64,000 bases of DNA from Diplonema papillatum. Lineage: Eukaryota > Euglenozoa > Diplonemea > Diplonemida > Diplonemidae. The translations under genes were made by a program, and so were the position numbers. The DNA lies in assembly GCA_030068145.1 (NCBI GenBank), contig JAPJBO010000448.1:62001-126000 (forward strand), read 5' to 3'. Shown here piece by piece: positions 42,765 to 51,685 of this stretch. The notes under the pieces are model-generated. The model was not told the DNA's origin, made no database searches, and saw only the letters and a list, made by a program, of their open reading frames with translations. Position 1 is the stretch's first letter. Each line of letters opens with the position of its first letter.

Positions 42765-42838
42765 ATTTTTGTTCCCTTATATCCCAATGGGATTGCCTTG
42801 CCCAAGGCAATCCCATTGGGATATAAGGGAACAAAATT
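42765..42838. mobile_element. Foldback element, 74-bp near-perfect hairpin
   Basis: TTTTTGTTCCCTTATATCCC continues through AATGGGATTGCCTTG, then CC, then the complement back to GGGATATAAGGGAACAAAAT. It shares its arms with the array at 40990-41182. A third arm fragment follows at 42845. Confidence 0.8.
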
Positions 42839-43354
42839 TCAAGTGTTGGGATATAAGGGAATTACACCTTTTTTTTAAAAAGGGGGTTTTGGATGGGATT
42901 GTCAACCGCCACGGGGCACTACTTTCAAGGGTTGGGGGGGGTGTTGGTGACGAATGCCTTCTTTCGCGTTTTTTTGAGGTCGGGTGTTAGTCTCCGGCCG
43001 ACCGTACAGCACTCGACAGTCTTGGGGTGGGGATCGTGGGGGGATTGAAAAGCTTCATTGTCCCCTACCAAGTTTGGGTGTTCGGAGAGCGGGGTTTTCT
43101 TCTGCTCTTCATGCACGAGCATTTGTTCCGCGTGGCGACAGGATCGGCAACAGAGCATCAATCGATCAGTTCCTTGCACTTCGCAGGCTGCTGTGCCGTT
43201 TTGCGGACGTATCCTTTGTGCAACGCCAGCAATCCGAGCGTTGCGGGAGTTAAATCTTACCAAGCCGTGTTCTCCTGAGCAACAAGGAGATGCTGGTTGA
43301 GCGGAGAAGACAAGCTTGGTTTGCCATGCGGCTTAGTCCAGGACAACATTCAGT

Positions 43355-43590
43355 TTTGTATAAGCACCTGCTTTGTAGGAAATACTTGAGGAGGCTGCCA
43401 GCTGCAAAAGATCAAAGGAGGTAAATGTGCTGTAGCCCACACGAAACACAGGTGAATCTGGGTTCAGTGGCGGGCGTAAAGCGTTCAACAAAAAAGACCC
43501 ATATTGTAGTTGTATTGTTTCTCCCCCTCTAGCCTCCTTCGAAGGAAGCACAAGGCAGCCCCTCGAGTATTTTTTTGCGACGACCAGTGA
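43355..43590 (-). repeat. Interspersed repeat family R4, minus copy
   Basis: This copy is inverted relative to 47586-47800. It includes the words GCAACTGGCAGCCTCCTCAA, GTTTCGTGTGGGCTACAGCA and CGAGGGGCTGCCTTGTGCTT on the minus strand. A further minus copy is at 51428-51645. Confidence 0.75.
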
Positions 43591-43899
43591 CTGCCTCCTT
43601 CGAGAGCCTACTTGTTACAGCTCAACAGGAAAGTTGGCAGCGCACAGGTCAAATCGCACAAACAAATGGGGGTGTTTGGTGCTACTTACCCACGGGCACC
43701 ACGAGCTCCCAGGATGTGCCTGTGGCGGATGTGTGACTACTGCACACTCCTCGTCGGCAAACCGCCCACGGTGCTGGATCAACGAGGCCACGGTGGTGTG
43801 AAGCCGACAGTCCTTGGCACATCCCCTTCGTGCATGAGACTGCGGTATTGCAGCACGGCACGAGAAAAAGGGAGAGAACACATAAAACAAGTCAAGGTG

Positions 43900-44180
43900 T
43901 GGTAGTCACGCCTTAGCAGTCCCAGGGCATCTTCTCACCCACCTGTATGTGTTCTCGTCGTCATCGCTACCGCGCTGACCCTCCAGAGACAGAGAGAGAG
44001 AGAGAGAGACACATATAACAAGCCACCGGGTGTGGCCCCACCGTCAGGTGGGCCAGGCTAGATCCGGGGTGGCTCCCTGGGAGGGACAGGGGCGGGCGTT
44101 GTCACGCCTTCGCAGTCCCAGGGCATCTTCCCCCACCTCGATCTGTGTTCTCGTCGTCATCGCTACCGCGCTGTGACCTT
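43900..44180 (+). repeat. 75-bp direct repeat and GA tract
   Basis: GTCACGCCTTAGCAGTCCCA to CATCGCTACCGCGCTG occurs at about 43905-43977 and, as GTCACGCCTTCGCAGTCCCA, at 44101-44173. A (GA)n tract lies between them at 43989-44008. Confidence 0.75.
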
Positions 44181-44883
44181 ACGAGAGAGTAACGAGCTCT
44201 CGTAACCTGCTCTCTTCGATGAGCCTCTTCGATGCAAGCTGTGCTGGAGAAAGCTTGGATCAAAGGGTGCGTGGACACGGCACATCCGCCAGCACATGAC
44301 ATAACTTGCTCTGATCGAAGACTTGATCTGATTGTTGTTGTCCACCTGCTGACGCAAAATCCAGACCGCCGCCACAAGAAATCCCCTACAGTCTGCAGTT
44401 TGCGGATCCACACAACGGTGGATAACGGTGGAACCCCACGATCTGTCAAGTTCCGATTCACTGCTGTTGCACTACATAGAGTCTAACAATCAAGAAAAGG
44501 TAGACACAGCAAAAAACCCCAATACAAAACCATGGCCCCAGTAACAAGCGAAACTGGCCCAACCCCATGAGAGAAGGGCACTGGGAGTCGTATTCTGAGG
44601 TAATTCAATCAACAAACATAATCCAGAGGGGGTTGAGGTTCAAAAGGAACATGTTGCATTCCAAAAGAAACAAGGCCGGTCCAGAATACCGATGAGAACC
44701 AAGGTATTTCCACCGAAATCCCCTGTTTCCACACCCGCTTTGCGGGTGTCACATGCCCTTTGCGGGTGTGGCACATGTCCTTTGCGGGTGTGACCACACC
44801 CTCTCCTAGGACCTCCCGATCCACTCCAGCTCAGAGGCTAGAGTTCACCGTGCAGGTGTTGTTATCCGACCCCCCCCCTAGGG

Positions 44884-45746
44884 CAGTGTTCCAGGTAAAC
44901 GGTAAACGTTTACCGTTTATAAACGTTTACGTTTACTCATTTTGGAGTAAACGTTGAGTAAACGTTGAGTAAACGTTGAGTAAACGTTGAGTAAACGTTG
45001 TGTAAGCGTTTACTGTATCAAGGGCGGCATCCACTGGAAACGCAATCTATCAAGGAAGAGGGGCAACTAAGTGAAATATCCAGACGGACCTTTCGTCACA
45101 AATGGCGAACAAGCGCAAAGGAGACGCCTGGAGGGGGTGACATTCACGGAAGTACCCGGATCGAAGATGCGCAAGGTAACCTGCAACAGTCTGCGATACG
45201 GCCTTCTCCACCGCCTCTGCTGAGCACCTGCTCGGCCAAGGCAGCGGCATTGGCGGCTGCGCCCCAAAAGATCCCATGGTGGTAGCACACACCCGCCTTC
45301 GTCGTCAAGCTGAAGGCAGCAAGAAAAACGAGAAAGCCAAGACGAAGCAGCTGAATATGGTGCCATTCCTCACTCGAGCGACCACTGCAGTGGACGCCCA
45401 CGAAGCCATCAGGGACTTCTTCTATGAAGAAGCCATCGGGTTTAACAAGGCTACTGGTCGTTTGTTCCTGACCATGGTTTCAGTCCTGTGCGGGCTATCA
45501 GCACACGATGAGTACACCCCCCCCAACGCCCGAAAAACTCGGTGGGGTGGTGCTTGACACCGCCATAAAAGAGATGGACAGCCTGATGGAACGTGGATTG
45601 CGCCAGGAGGCCAAGTATGGTCTAACCGTGCTCTGTAGGCGAGTAAACGTTTACCGCGAGTAAACGTAAACGTTTACCGTTTATAAACGTTTACGTTTAC
45701 TCATTTTGGAGTAAACGCGTTTACTCAACGTTTACCAGCTTCACTG
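44884..45746 (+). mobile_element. Non-autonomous hAT element with broken transposase (863 bp)
   Basis: The ends are CAGTGTTCCAGGTAAACG (left) and, on the opposite strand, CAGTGAAGCTGGTAAACG (right). They match at 14 of 18 positions and are hAT-type CAGTG termini. Each is followed by a subterminal array of GTAAACG/CGTTTAC words (44895-45010; 45640-45738). A block containing TTTACCGTTTATAAACG and CTCATTTTGGAGTAAACG is present on both sides in direct orientation. The interior encodes a transposase fragment on the plus strand. No 8-bp target duplication is visible; C-runs flank both ends. Confidence 0.7.
45071..45638 (+). pseudogene. hAT transposase fragment, frameshifted
   Basis: There are three plus-strand pieces. 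The first (45071-45220, ending at TGA) reads VKYPDGPFVTNGEQAQRRRL and on. The second (about 45290-45525) contains KQLNMVPFLTRATTAVDAHE, then AIRDFFYEEAIGFNKATGRL and FLTMVSVL. This is the hAT/DUF659 pattern of a short helix then F..ngipFn.v....F..m....... The third, after a shift in a run of C at 45519-45526, reads PTPEKLGGVVLDTAIKEMDS and GLRQEAKYGLTVL, the P....L....L segment before the catalytic domain. The breaks and the loss of the rest make it non-functional. Confidence 0.6.
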
Positions 45747-45791
45747 CCGCCCCCCCCCCCCCCTTCAACAAGAAAAGTTAGGTTCGCACAC

Positions 45792-46679
45792 CCGCAGCCC
45801 GTCGAGGGTCAGTTGGTCCGTCTGGGTGGCGGTCACGGCGGTGCCGAACACGCTGCCCGCGTCGATAGTCACGGCGCCGGTCTCCTGGCTCCGGATCGTC
45901 AGCCCCGCGGGCGCCGCGTGCAGCTGCAGGGGGGGGTACGTCCCGCGCAGCAAGACAACGGTCGAAAACGGCCGCGCATCGCGCAACGCGTCGAACACGC
46001 TGGGATACGGCGAGCAGGGGCTGGCCCCCAGCTTGTCGCCAGCGACGTACCGGGCGCGGATGGCGGCTTCGCCTTCGGCGTGTTCGACGTACAAGCAACT
46101 GCCCGCGGTCAGCGTCATGCGCCGCGAGCGGTGGCGCGACGATGCAACCGGGGGAGCTCTCGGGAACAGGCACAGGGCATCCTCCTCTTTCCGGCTGCGC
46201 TCCTCTGCTAGCGCCGCCTGCAGCCGCTCTGCAACCGACGCCGTCGGGTGGCGGGCGGTGAGGTCTGCTTGCTGCGAGGCGTATTCCTCCTCGAACCGGC
46301 CGAGTCCCACGGGGCAGTCGCCGGCGTGCACTGCGTAGTGTTCGGCCCAGTGCTTACCCTCGCTGAGGTCCCGGGGGCACGCGGGCTTCGCCTTGCCGGG
46401 GCGGGGCGCGTGTCTGAATATGTGGGCGGCCCTGACGTAGTCGCGCGCGACCTGCGCGCAGCGGATGCCTTCCTTCCAGGAGGGAGGGGTCTTCCCCAAC
46501 GCTACGAGGCGCTCGACGTCGATCTCGTACGGGAACTCCGCCGCTTCGTGGCGCTGCCAGTCGGTCGCCGGGGCGCGGGAGGGCGCGCACGTGGGGCTCG
46601 CAGCGCGGACGAGGAGATCGAACTCTTCGTCGGTTACATTGAGGCACTCCTTCGCATACAGCGCCGTCCATTGCTGCAT
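45792..46679 (-). CDS. Exon with beta-helix-like C-terminal part; gene start or receptor continuation
   Basis: The exon encodes 296 residues from an ATG at 46679 preceded by an A/C-rich leader (AAAACAACAACACACA) to a donor CTGCGG|GTGTGC. The first 190 residues have no recognised family (MQQWTALYAKECLNVTDEEF; EEEYASQQADL). From about residue 195 the pattern SCLYVEHAEGEA, SVFDALRDARPFSTVVLLRG, TYPPLQL, GLTIRSQETGAVTIDAGS, LTLDGLRV is that of right-handed beta-helix (pectin-lyase-like) proteins: an (S/A)...AL..A.pGdtV.L..GtY start, then IxGxxxxVxIxG turns. The helix would continue in exons not found. Alternatively the frame extends upstream to an acceptor CCTAG at about 46714, which would match the phase of the 47979 exon and make it the next receptor exon. 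I could not decide. Confidence 0.5.
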
Positions 46680-47157
46680 TGTGTGTTGTTGTTTTAGCCA
46701 CGCGCAATGTGTGAGGAAACTGAACCGCCCAACTAGGACCTTCTGATCATGATCATTTGCCAAATTTGCCACCTGAAATCACGTCCAGGATTTGGGCTCA
46801 GGGTAGTGCGGTCAACGAAAAGCATTCTGTCGTTCGAACGAACTGATGCGGTCGCCCTCGTAAAGAAGGTGACGGGGGTGGACGTTCCGTCCGCTTTCTT
46901 CTTCTGTTAACCCTTTGTAGACGGAGATATCCGTCTACAAAGGCTTTGGCACCTAATACATTTCTGAGTCCTTCTTCCTGTTCTGTTGGACCACGTAGCA
47001 GAACTCTTTCGCCGAATTTGTGCTCGCGTTCAGCTCCGATGAAGAGAACCGTGGAAAATAGACCTGGGGACCACAAAGTACGTGCGTTCTCGCAAGACGC
47101 AGGAGGGTTCCGGGTTTGCGGCACTTTTTTTGAATTATTTTCCGGGAAAATTGGTAC

Positions 47158-47430
47158 CAGGGAAAGCCTGCTACACGGGAGCCAAGCTTCACGTGTTCGG
47201 CGGTACTGCAGAGCCACGGGCCTACGGGTCAAGTGGCTCTCACCGATTTATCAAACTAAAGCATCAAGGCTTGGCGCACCTTGGGGCTTGGCGCTCGCGC
47301 TGAACACAAGCTCGTCGAGACGGTCAGCCGCAGGGCAGAGCGGACGGGGTTGTGGCACTGTGCTGCCTCCGACTCAAGCTTTGCAAGCTGTGGTTGACCG
47401 TCACGTTCCTGGACCAGGAGCGGCCTTTTT
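47158..47430 (+). repeat. Interspersed repeat family R2, plus copy
   Basis: GGTACCAGGGAAAGCCTGCT to CTGGACCAGGAGCGGCC matches the body of the tRNA-headed element at 9850-10211, inverted. The head is absent. Confidence 0.75.
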
Positions 47431-47585
47431 CTTTTCTTCTTCTTTCTTCCGGGAAAACTGCGTTTTTGCAAAAAGATTGTCTTGTGCGATTTGACCTGTA
47501 CGCGTTCAGGTTAAACCGCTGCCAACGTTCCTTTTTAGCTGTAACAAGGTATGCTCACTAAGGTGGTTACTGGTTATCGCAAAAT

Positions 47586-47800
47586 ACTCGAGGGACTGCC
47601 TTGTGCTCATTTCGAAGGAGGCTAGAGGGGGAGAAACAATACAACTACAAAGTGGGTCTTTTTCGTTGAACGCTTACGCCCGCCACTAAACCCAGTTTTA
47701 CCTGTATTTCGTGTCGGGTGGGCTACAGTACATTTACCTCCTTTGATCTATCGCAACTGGCAGTCTCCTCAAGCATTTCCTACAAAGCGGGTGCTCATAC
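47586..47800 (+). repeat. Interspersed repeat family R4, complete plus copy
   Basis: This uninterrupted copy runs from ATACTCGAGGGACTGCCTTG to TACAAAGCGGGTGCTCATAC. It is the reference for the split copies at 8620-8995 and 37205-37650 and for partial copies at 52970-53370 and 53930-54065. Confidence 0.7.
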
Positions 47801-47978
47801 AAAAAGACAGGCGCTTCGTTTTGTTTGTGCATGCCGGGTGAACGTTTTCCCACTTGTATTTACCCTGTGTATATTCAGGTAAGGAATTCTGATCAAACCA
47901 CCAAAACACGCCATTAAAGGGCAACCCGCATGATTGTTAGTACTAAAAAGAGGCGAAAACACACCAAGCAAGTTTCAC

Positions 47979-48291
47979 CCGTGATGAGCGGCTCGAGCGA
48001 GGGAGCCAGGGCCGCCAGCGAGAGGCGGAAGCAGTCGGTCGCTTGCTGCATCTGCTCCTCTTCGACGAGCTTGACACCCGCCTTCCACAGGCTGCACGAC
48101 TCGGCGTGCCGGTCGAAGGCAGCGCGCAGCGTGGTGCGGGAGTAGCCGAATTCTTCCGCCGCCGTGCCGATCACGTCGTCGACGGCAATATACGCCCCGA
48201 AGCTGCCCTTCAGCCCGAGGCACCCGTCCCGGCCGTAGCCACATGCCGTGTACAGAAGGTGGAGTCCCATGACCACGTTCTCGCGCTCGAA
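47979..48291 (-). CDS. Receptor gene, exon 5 (TPR-like)
   Basis: The exon lies between a TAATTGCAG acceptor and an ACGG|GTGAAA donor, 104 codons plus one base. It reads FERENVVMGLHLLYTACGYG, then GSFGAYIAVDDVIGTAAEEF and AESCSLWKAGVKLVEEEQMQ, ending QATDCFRLSLAALAPSLEPL. The last part has the W..G..L...........A...F..sLalaP pattern of a tetratricopeptide repeat. Joined to the end of exon 4 (HARGIALLLSGKEYEDMAEE) it suggests two or more such helical repeats in the cytoplasmic tail. Phase 0 entry matches exon 4. It leaves in phase 1. Confidence 0.55.
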
Positions 48292-48812
48292 CTGCAATTA
48301 ATTGTTTTCGGATTTCGCGATGGTCAAAAAAAGGGAGAGGAAGTGTCAGTTTTACACTGAGTCACAACTGGCGCCCACCCCGATCTCCGACGAAGCAGGT
48401 GCGTTGAACTTGACATGCGGCAACAAGCTATGTCGACAGACTGCACGTAGTACTAGTTCTTTGTCGAGCTGCCGTAGCAGCAGGAGACAGCAGCCGCAGA
48501 GGGCAGGCTTTGCATTTCTAGCGTTTATTGTGGTTCCTGCGAAGGGAGTCGGGTAGTGAAAGGGATGTAGCCATATTTGCACGACGCAGCTCTTTAGTCT
48601 CGGAGCTAAATACCTACTGAAAATCAGTACGCAGGGTCAGGCAAAAAAATAAATAGAGCATAGGGGCTCACCTGCCAGTGTTGCATGTCTTTGCCTCTGC
48701 CTCCTCTCCGGCCTCAACCCTCCAGTGTCGCGGTGGTAAGCAATAGCAGGATCTGCCGACCGGAATCCCCGGTACTGCGGCTGATTCCCCAGACGAATCT
48801 GCAGAAAAGATA

Positions 48813-48930
48813 GTACGTGCTGATAACGTACAGCACGTGTACACGTACTGATGATTTCAGCATGTGTACAAAAATAAACTAAGAAATTAACGTGCTGAAA
48901 TCAGTACGTTCAGCATGCTGAACGTAAGGC
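48813..48930. repeat. Palindromic array of CAGTACGT/CAGCATGCTG words
   Basis: This intronic block consists of GTACGTGCTGA, ACGTACAGCACGTGTACACG, TTTCAGCATG, GTGCTGAAATCAGTACGTTC and AGCATGCTGAACG. It is another private-word array. No terminal inverted repeats were identified. Confidence 0.6.
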
Positions 48931-49037
48931 CTGCGGAGTCTCACAACAACACGGGGGTAGGTAGGCGGTCATCACGAACTAACTGCCGTGCAGAGAGAAG
49001 GTAGTGCTGGCACTCGATATATTGACCGTGCACACAC

Positions 49038-50054
49038 CTGCTCCTCGGCCATGTCCTCGTACTCCTTGCCGGACAGCAGCAACGCGATCCCCCGCGCGTG
49101 CCGGGCGGCGGGCGCGGTGGTCCCGTGCAGCTGCTGCAGCGCGCGCTCCGCCGCGGCCGCCGCGTCCACCGACAGCTGCCCCCACGCGTCGGCGGCAGAC
49201 GCCGACGGCGGCGGCGGGGTTTGAAGGTCCAGCGCCGGCGGCGATGGCGTAGCCGGAGCGTCCTCCTCCCAGCCGGGTTCACCCTCTTCCGACATGCCGC
49301 CACCGGCGCCGCTGGATGCGCTGCGGCTGCCGGATGCAGACACGTTGTCCGGAGCTGCTAGCGGGGCGATCTGCTCGTCGTCCGTCTCGTTGTGCCCCGC
49401 GGCGGGCGGCGCCGCTGTGAGCCCCACGGAGAGCTGCAGGAGCCTTTTTTCGCGGTCGTCGCACTCGGAGAGGCCGGAAACGCCGCCTTTAATCGCGAGT
49501 CCCGCCGCGGCCGGCTTCGCGAGCGTCAAAAAGGACAAGTTCGCGTTTGCCTCACCGGCCGGCCGCTGCTTCGCGAGCGTTCCGCACAGCGTCGGCATCA
49601 AACCACGCTCCTCGTTCGTCTGGTGCGACGCGGCTCTCTGCACCAGCGGAAGAGGGCAGAGGACACCCGATTGGCGGGGCGACGGCACTGCGCTGCCGGT
49701 GCTGCTGCTGCTGTTGTCACCGGCTTCGTCTCCCTCCAGGCGGCGGTGCCTCCGCTTCTCGCCGGGGGGTTGCGGCGGGGCGGCGCGGTTCGCAGCGGAG
49801 TAGAGGCGGGTGAGCTTGCGCTGGGTCTGCCGGCGCTCGTCGGCGTCCTTCGTCGACTGGAGGTTCCGGTGCTCGTCGGAGCGCAGCACCATCAACAGGA
49901 ACCGGGCCGCGGCTTCGGAGTGCTTCCCCAGGCGCTTCCGCTTCGCGAACAGGCGCAGCTCCTCTGCGGTGAACAGCGGCGTGTGGTGGAACACGTACCC
50001 GCACGCACTCACCACCGCCTCCGTCAGCAGCACGCAAAGGGCGCATTCCGCTAC
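49038..50054 (-). CDS. Receptor gene, exon 4 (third membrane span and cytoplasmic loop)
   Basis: This exon has 339 codons, phase 0 at both ends, between an ATGCTCAG acceptor and a GAGCAG|GTGTGT donor. It opens with a hydrophobic span VAECALCVLLTEAVVSACGY. A basic-acidic helix AEELRLFAKRKRLGKHSEAA follows, then a long low-complexity, Ser/Gly/Pro/Ala-rich stretch (for example GDNSSSSTGSAVPSPRQSG and SASGSRSASSGAGGG) and an acidic EEGEPGWEEDAP. The end (AAAAAERALQQLHGTTAPAA, then GIALLLSGKEYEDMAEEQ) is helical. The disordered, phosphorylatable stretch fits an intracellular loop or tail. The opposite strand is open over most of this exon because of its high GC content; those frames are not genes. 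Confidence 0.62.
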
Positions 50055-50558
50055 CTGAGCATGGGTTTTGACGGGTAATTTATTCTTAATTGCACATCTG
50101 TACTGACGGGAACATTTCCGGAACAACGGTTGCACATGAAAGAGAAAACGAAGCCAACGAAAAAGTGCTAGAACAGGAAACCCCCCCCAGAGAGGTTTAT
50201 ACCCTGTACACGCGAAGAACAAGAAACTTTTGCCTTATCATTTTCATCACCTTTAGGCAGTTGGTGTTGATCGTCCGTTGCTTCGTTTATGACCCCCCTC
50301 CGTTCGTGAGAAAAAGTGAAGAACATTTCCGATCAGTTACGAAGACATGTTCTTACTTCTCCCTTTCTTCTAGGCAGTTCTCGTCAGACCCTCCCCAAGT
50401 CGCGGTTTGCACAAACTCAAAAGAGGTCTGGTCAACTATTCCCTGCAGTATTATGCTACCTCCGTTCGTTTCTGGTAGGCACAAGTCATGCTAGCACCGA
50501 TTACGTCCCTGTCATTTGCACAAGCCGCATGTCTGAATTTGACAACATGAAACCATAC
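50055..50558 (-). other. Receptor intron containing a piece of SSU rRNA-like sequence
   Basis: The intron lies between the CTG|GTATGG donor and the ATGCTCAG acceptor. It includes an R5 fragment (50385-50452) and, at 50482-50530 on the plus strand, CAAGTCATGCTAGCACCGAT followed by TACGTCCCTGTCATTTGCAC. Confidence 0.55.
50482..50530 (+). rRNA. SSU rRNA 3'-region fragment (pseudogene piece)
   Basis: GATTACGTCCCTG is identical to the universal decoding-region word. It is preceded by CAAGTCAT and followed by a TTTGnACA..CCGC-like match to the TTTGTACACACCGCCC region. Only about 50 bp is recognisable. It lies in an intron of the receptor on the opposite strand. Confidence 0.5.
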
Positions 50559-50747
50559 CAGCGAGCCCACGGGCGAAGTGTTGAAGAGGCCAGTGATGGT
50601 GAAGGCGAGCAACAACATTAAGTACAAGGAGAGCACCCTTTGTGTACGCGACAACGTGGATTCCCGGCTGAAGACCGCGGCCACGATGTGCATCGTGAAG
50701 AGCTGCCTCGTGAGCGACACCCCGTATAGATCGGGATGCAGCAGCGA
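50559..50747 (-). CDS. Receptor gene, exon 3 (second membrane span)
   Basis: This exon has 63 codons, phase 0 at both ends, between a CCCCCTGCAG acceptor and a CTG|GTATGG donor. It reads SLLHPDLYGVSLTRQLFTMH, then IVAAVFSRESTLSRTQRVLS and LYLMLLLAFTITGLFN. The ...VFSR...SRTQRVxxLxLMLL pattern is the conserved segment before TM2 of polycystin-1 family proteins (HLWLSVFxRPxxSxFTRVQRLxxCLxLLL). No PLAT domain precedes it, unlike polycystin-1. Its acceptor follows a C-rich tract. Sequence immediately upstream in the same frame is open but belongs to the 144-bp repeats. Confidence 0.65.
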
Positions 50748-50860
50748 CTGCAGGGGTGGTTTTGATGCCGATTCTGGATGCCGCGCGTCTCTTTTCCGGC
50801 ACGTGCGGACAGACGAACTTCGCGCCCAATGTTTGGAGAGAAAAAGCTCGCTTGAAACTC

Positions 50861-51294
50861 GTTGTAAACTGTGACTGCAACCTGACTCAGTGGTGTCACC
50901 TGAGGGGGTAATCTCAAGGCCGCAGAAAGCCGTTGTACGATCCCCGTGGAAAGTCAGGATGCTCTGGTTGAATCCTGGGTCCGAGAACGAGCATCTCATA
51001 TCTTGTTGTAAACTGTGACGGCAACCTGACTCAGTGGTGTCACCTGAGGGGGTAATCTCAAGGCCGCAGAAAGCCGTTGTACGATCCCCGTGGAAAGTCA
51101 GGATGCTCTGGTTGAATCCTGGGTCCGAGAACGAGCATCTCATATCTTGTTGTAAACTGTGACTGCAACCTGACTCAGTGGTGTCACCTGAGGGGGTAAT
51201 CTCAAGGCCGCAGAAAGCCGTTGTACGATCCCCGTGGAAAGTCAGGATGCTCTGGTTGAATCCTGGGTCCGAGAACGAGCATCTCATATCTTCA
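50861..51294. repeat. 144-bp tandem repeat, three copies
   Basis: Three near-identical 144-bp units run from GTTGTAAACTGTGACTGCAA to ACGAGCATCTCATATCTT. 144 is a multiple of three, so all three remain open on the minus strand and give a 48-residue repeat (MRCSFSDPGFNQSILTFHGD and on). The array lies inside the receptor intron between exons 2 and 3, so the open frame is probably not translated. Confidence 0.85.
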
Positions 51295-51330
51295 AGATTT
51301 GAATCGCAAGGTTTGATGAAATTGGATGGT

Positions 51331-51391
51331 GTTTGGTCAATGGATCTTGAATGAGAGCGTCTGACGATTTCCAAGTCGTCTAGTCTCGTGA
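51331..51391 (+). rRNA. SSU rRNA-like internal fragment
   Basis: The segment TTTGGTCAATGGATCTTGAA continuing TGAGAGCGTCTGACGATTTC differs in about three positions from the minus strand at 15253-15203, inside the truncated SSU copy. It resembles the TCATTnATCAAGAACGAAAG...GACGAT helix of SSU rRNA. Assignment depends on the 15-kb copy being SSU. Confidence 0.4.
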
Positions 51392-51427
51392 GGTTCACAC
51401 TTCAAAGGCATGGACTGATATATCTTT

Positions 51428-51645
51428 TGTATCAGCACCTGCTTTGTAGGAAATACTTGAGGAGGCTGCCAGCTGCAAAAGATCAAAGGAGGTAAATGTG
51501 CTGTAGCCCACACGAAACACAGGTGAATCTGGGTTCAGTGGCGGGCGTAAGCGTTCAACAAAAAGGACCCATTTTGTAGTTGTATTGTTTCTCCCCCTCT
51601 AGCCTCCTTCGAAGTAAGCACAAGGCAGCCCCTCGAGAAATTTTG
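51428..51645 (-). repeat. Interspersed repeat family R4, minus copy in receptor intron
   Basis: This is almost identical to 43355-43580 and includes the GCTTACGCCCGCCACTGAAC word. It ends just before the donor of exon 2 at 51685. Confidence 0.75.
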
Positions 51646-51685
51646 GAAAAACACAGGTCGCGAGGAATGAAGTCCGTCGGCATAC

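Noticed and set aside
44900..45740. CRISPR array (repeated GTAAACG words)
   Set aside because: Repeats are short, palindromic, without regular spacers, and belong to the ends of a hAT element.
50451..51398. Single 315-codon gene including the 144-bp repeats
   Set aside because: The last 63 codons are receptor exon 3 with good splice sites; the rest is repeat and rRNA-like sequence.
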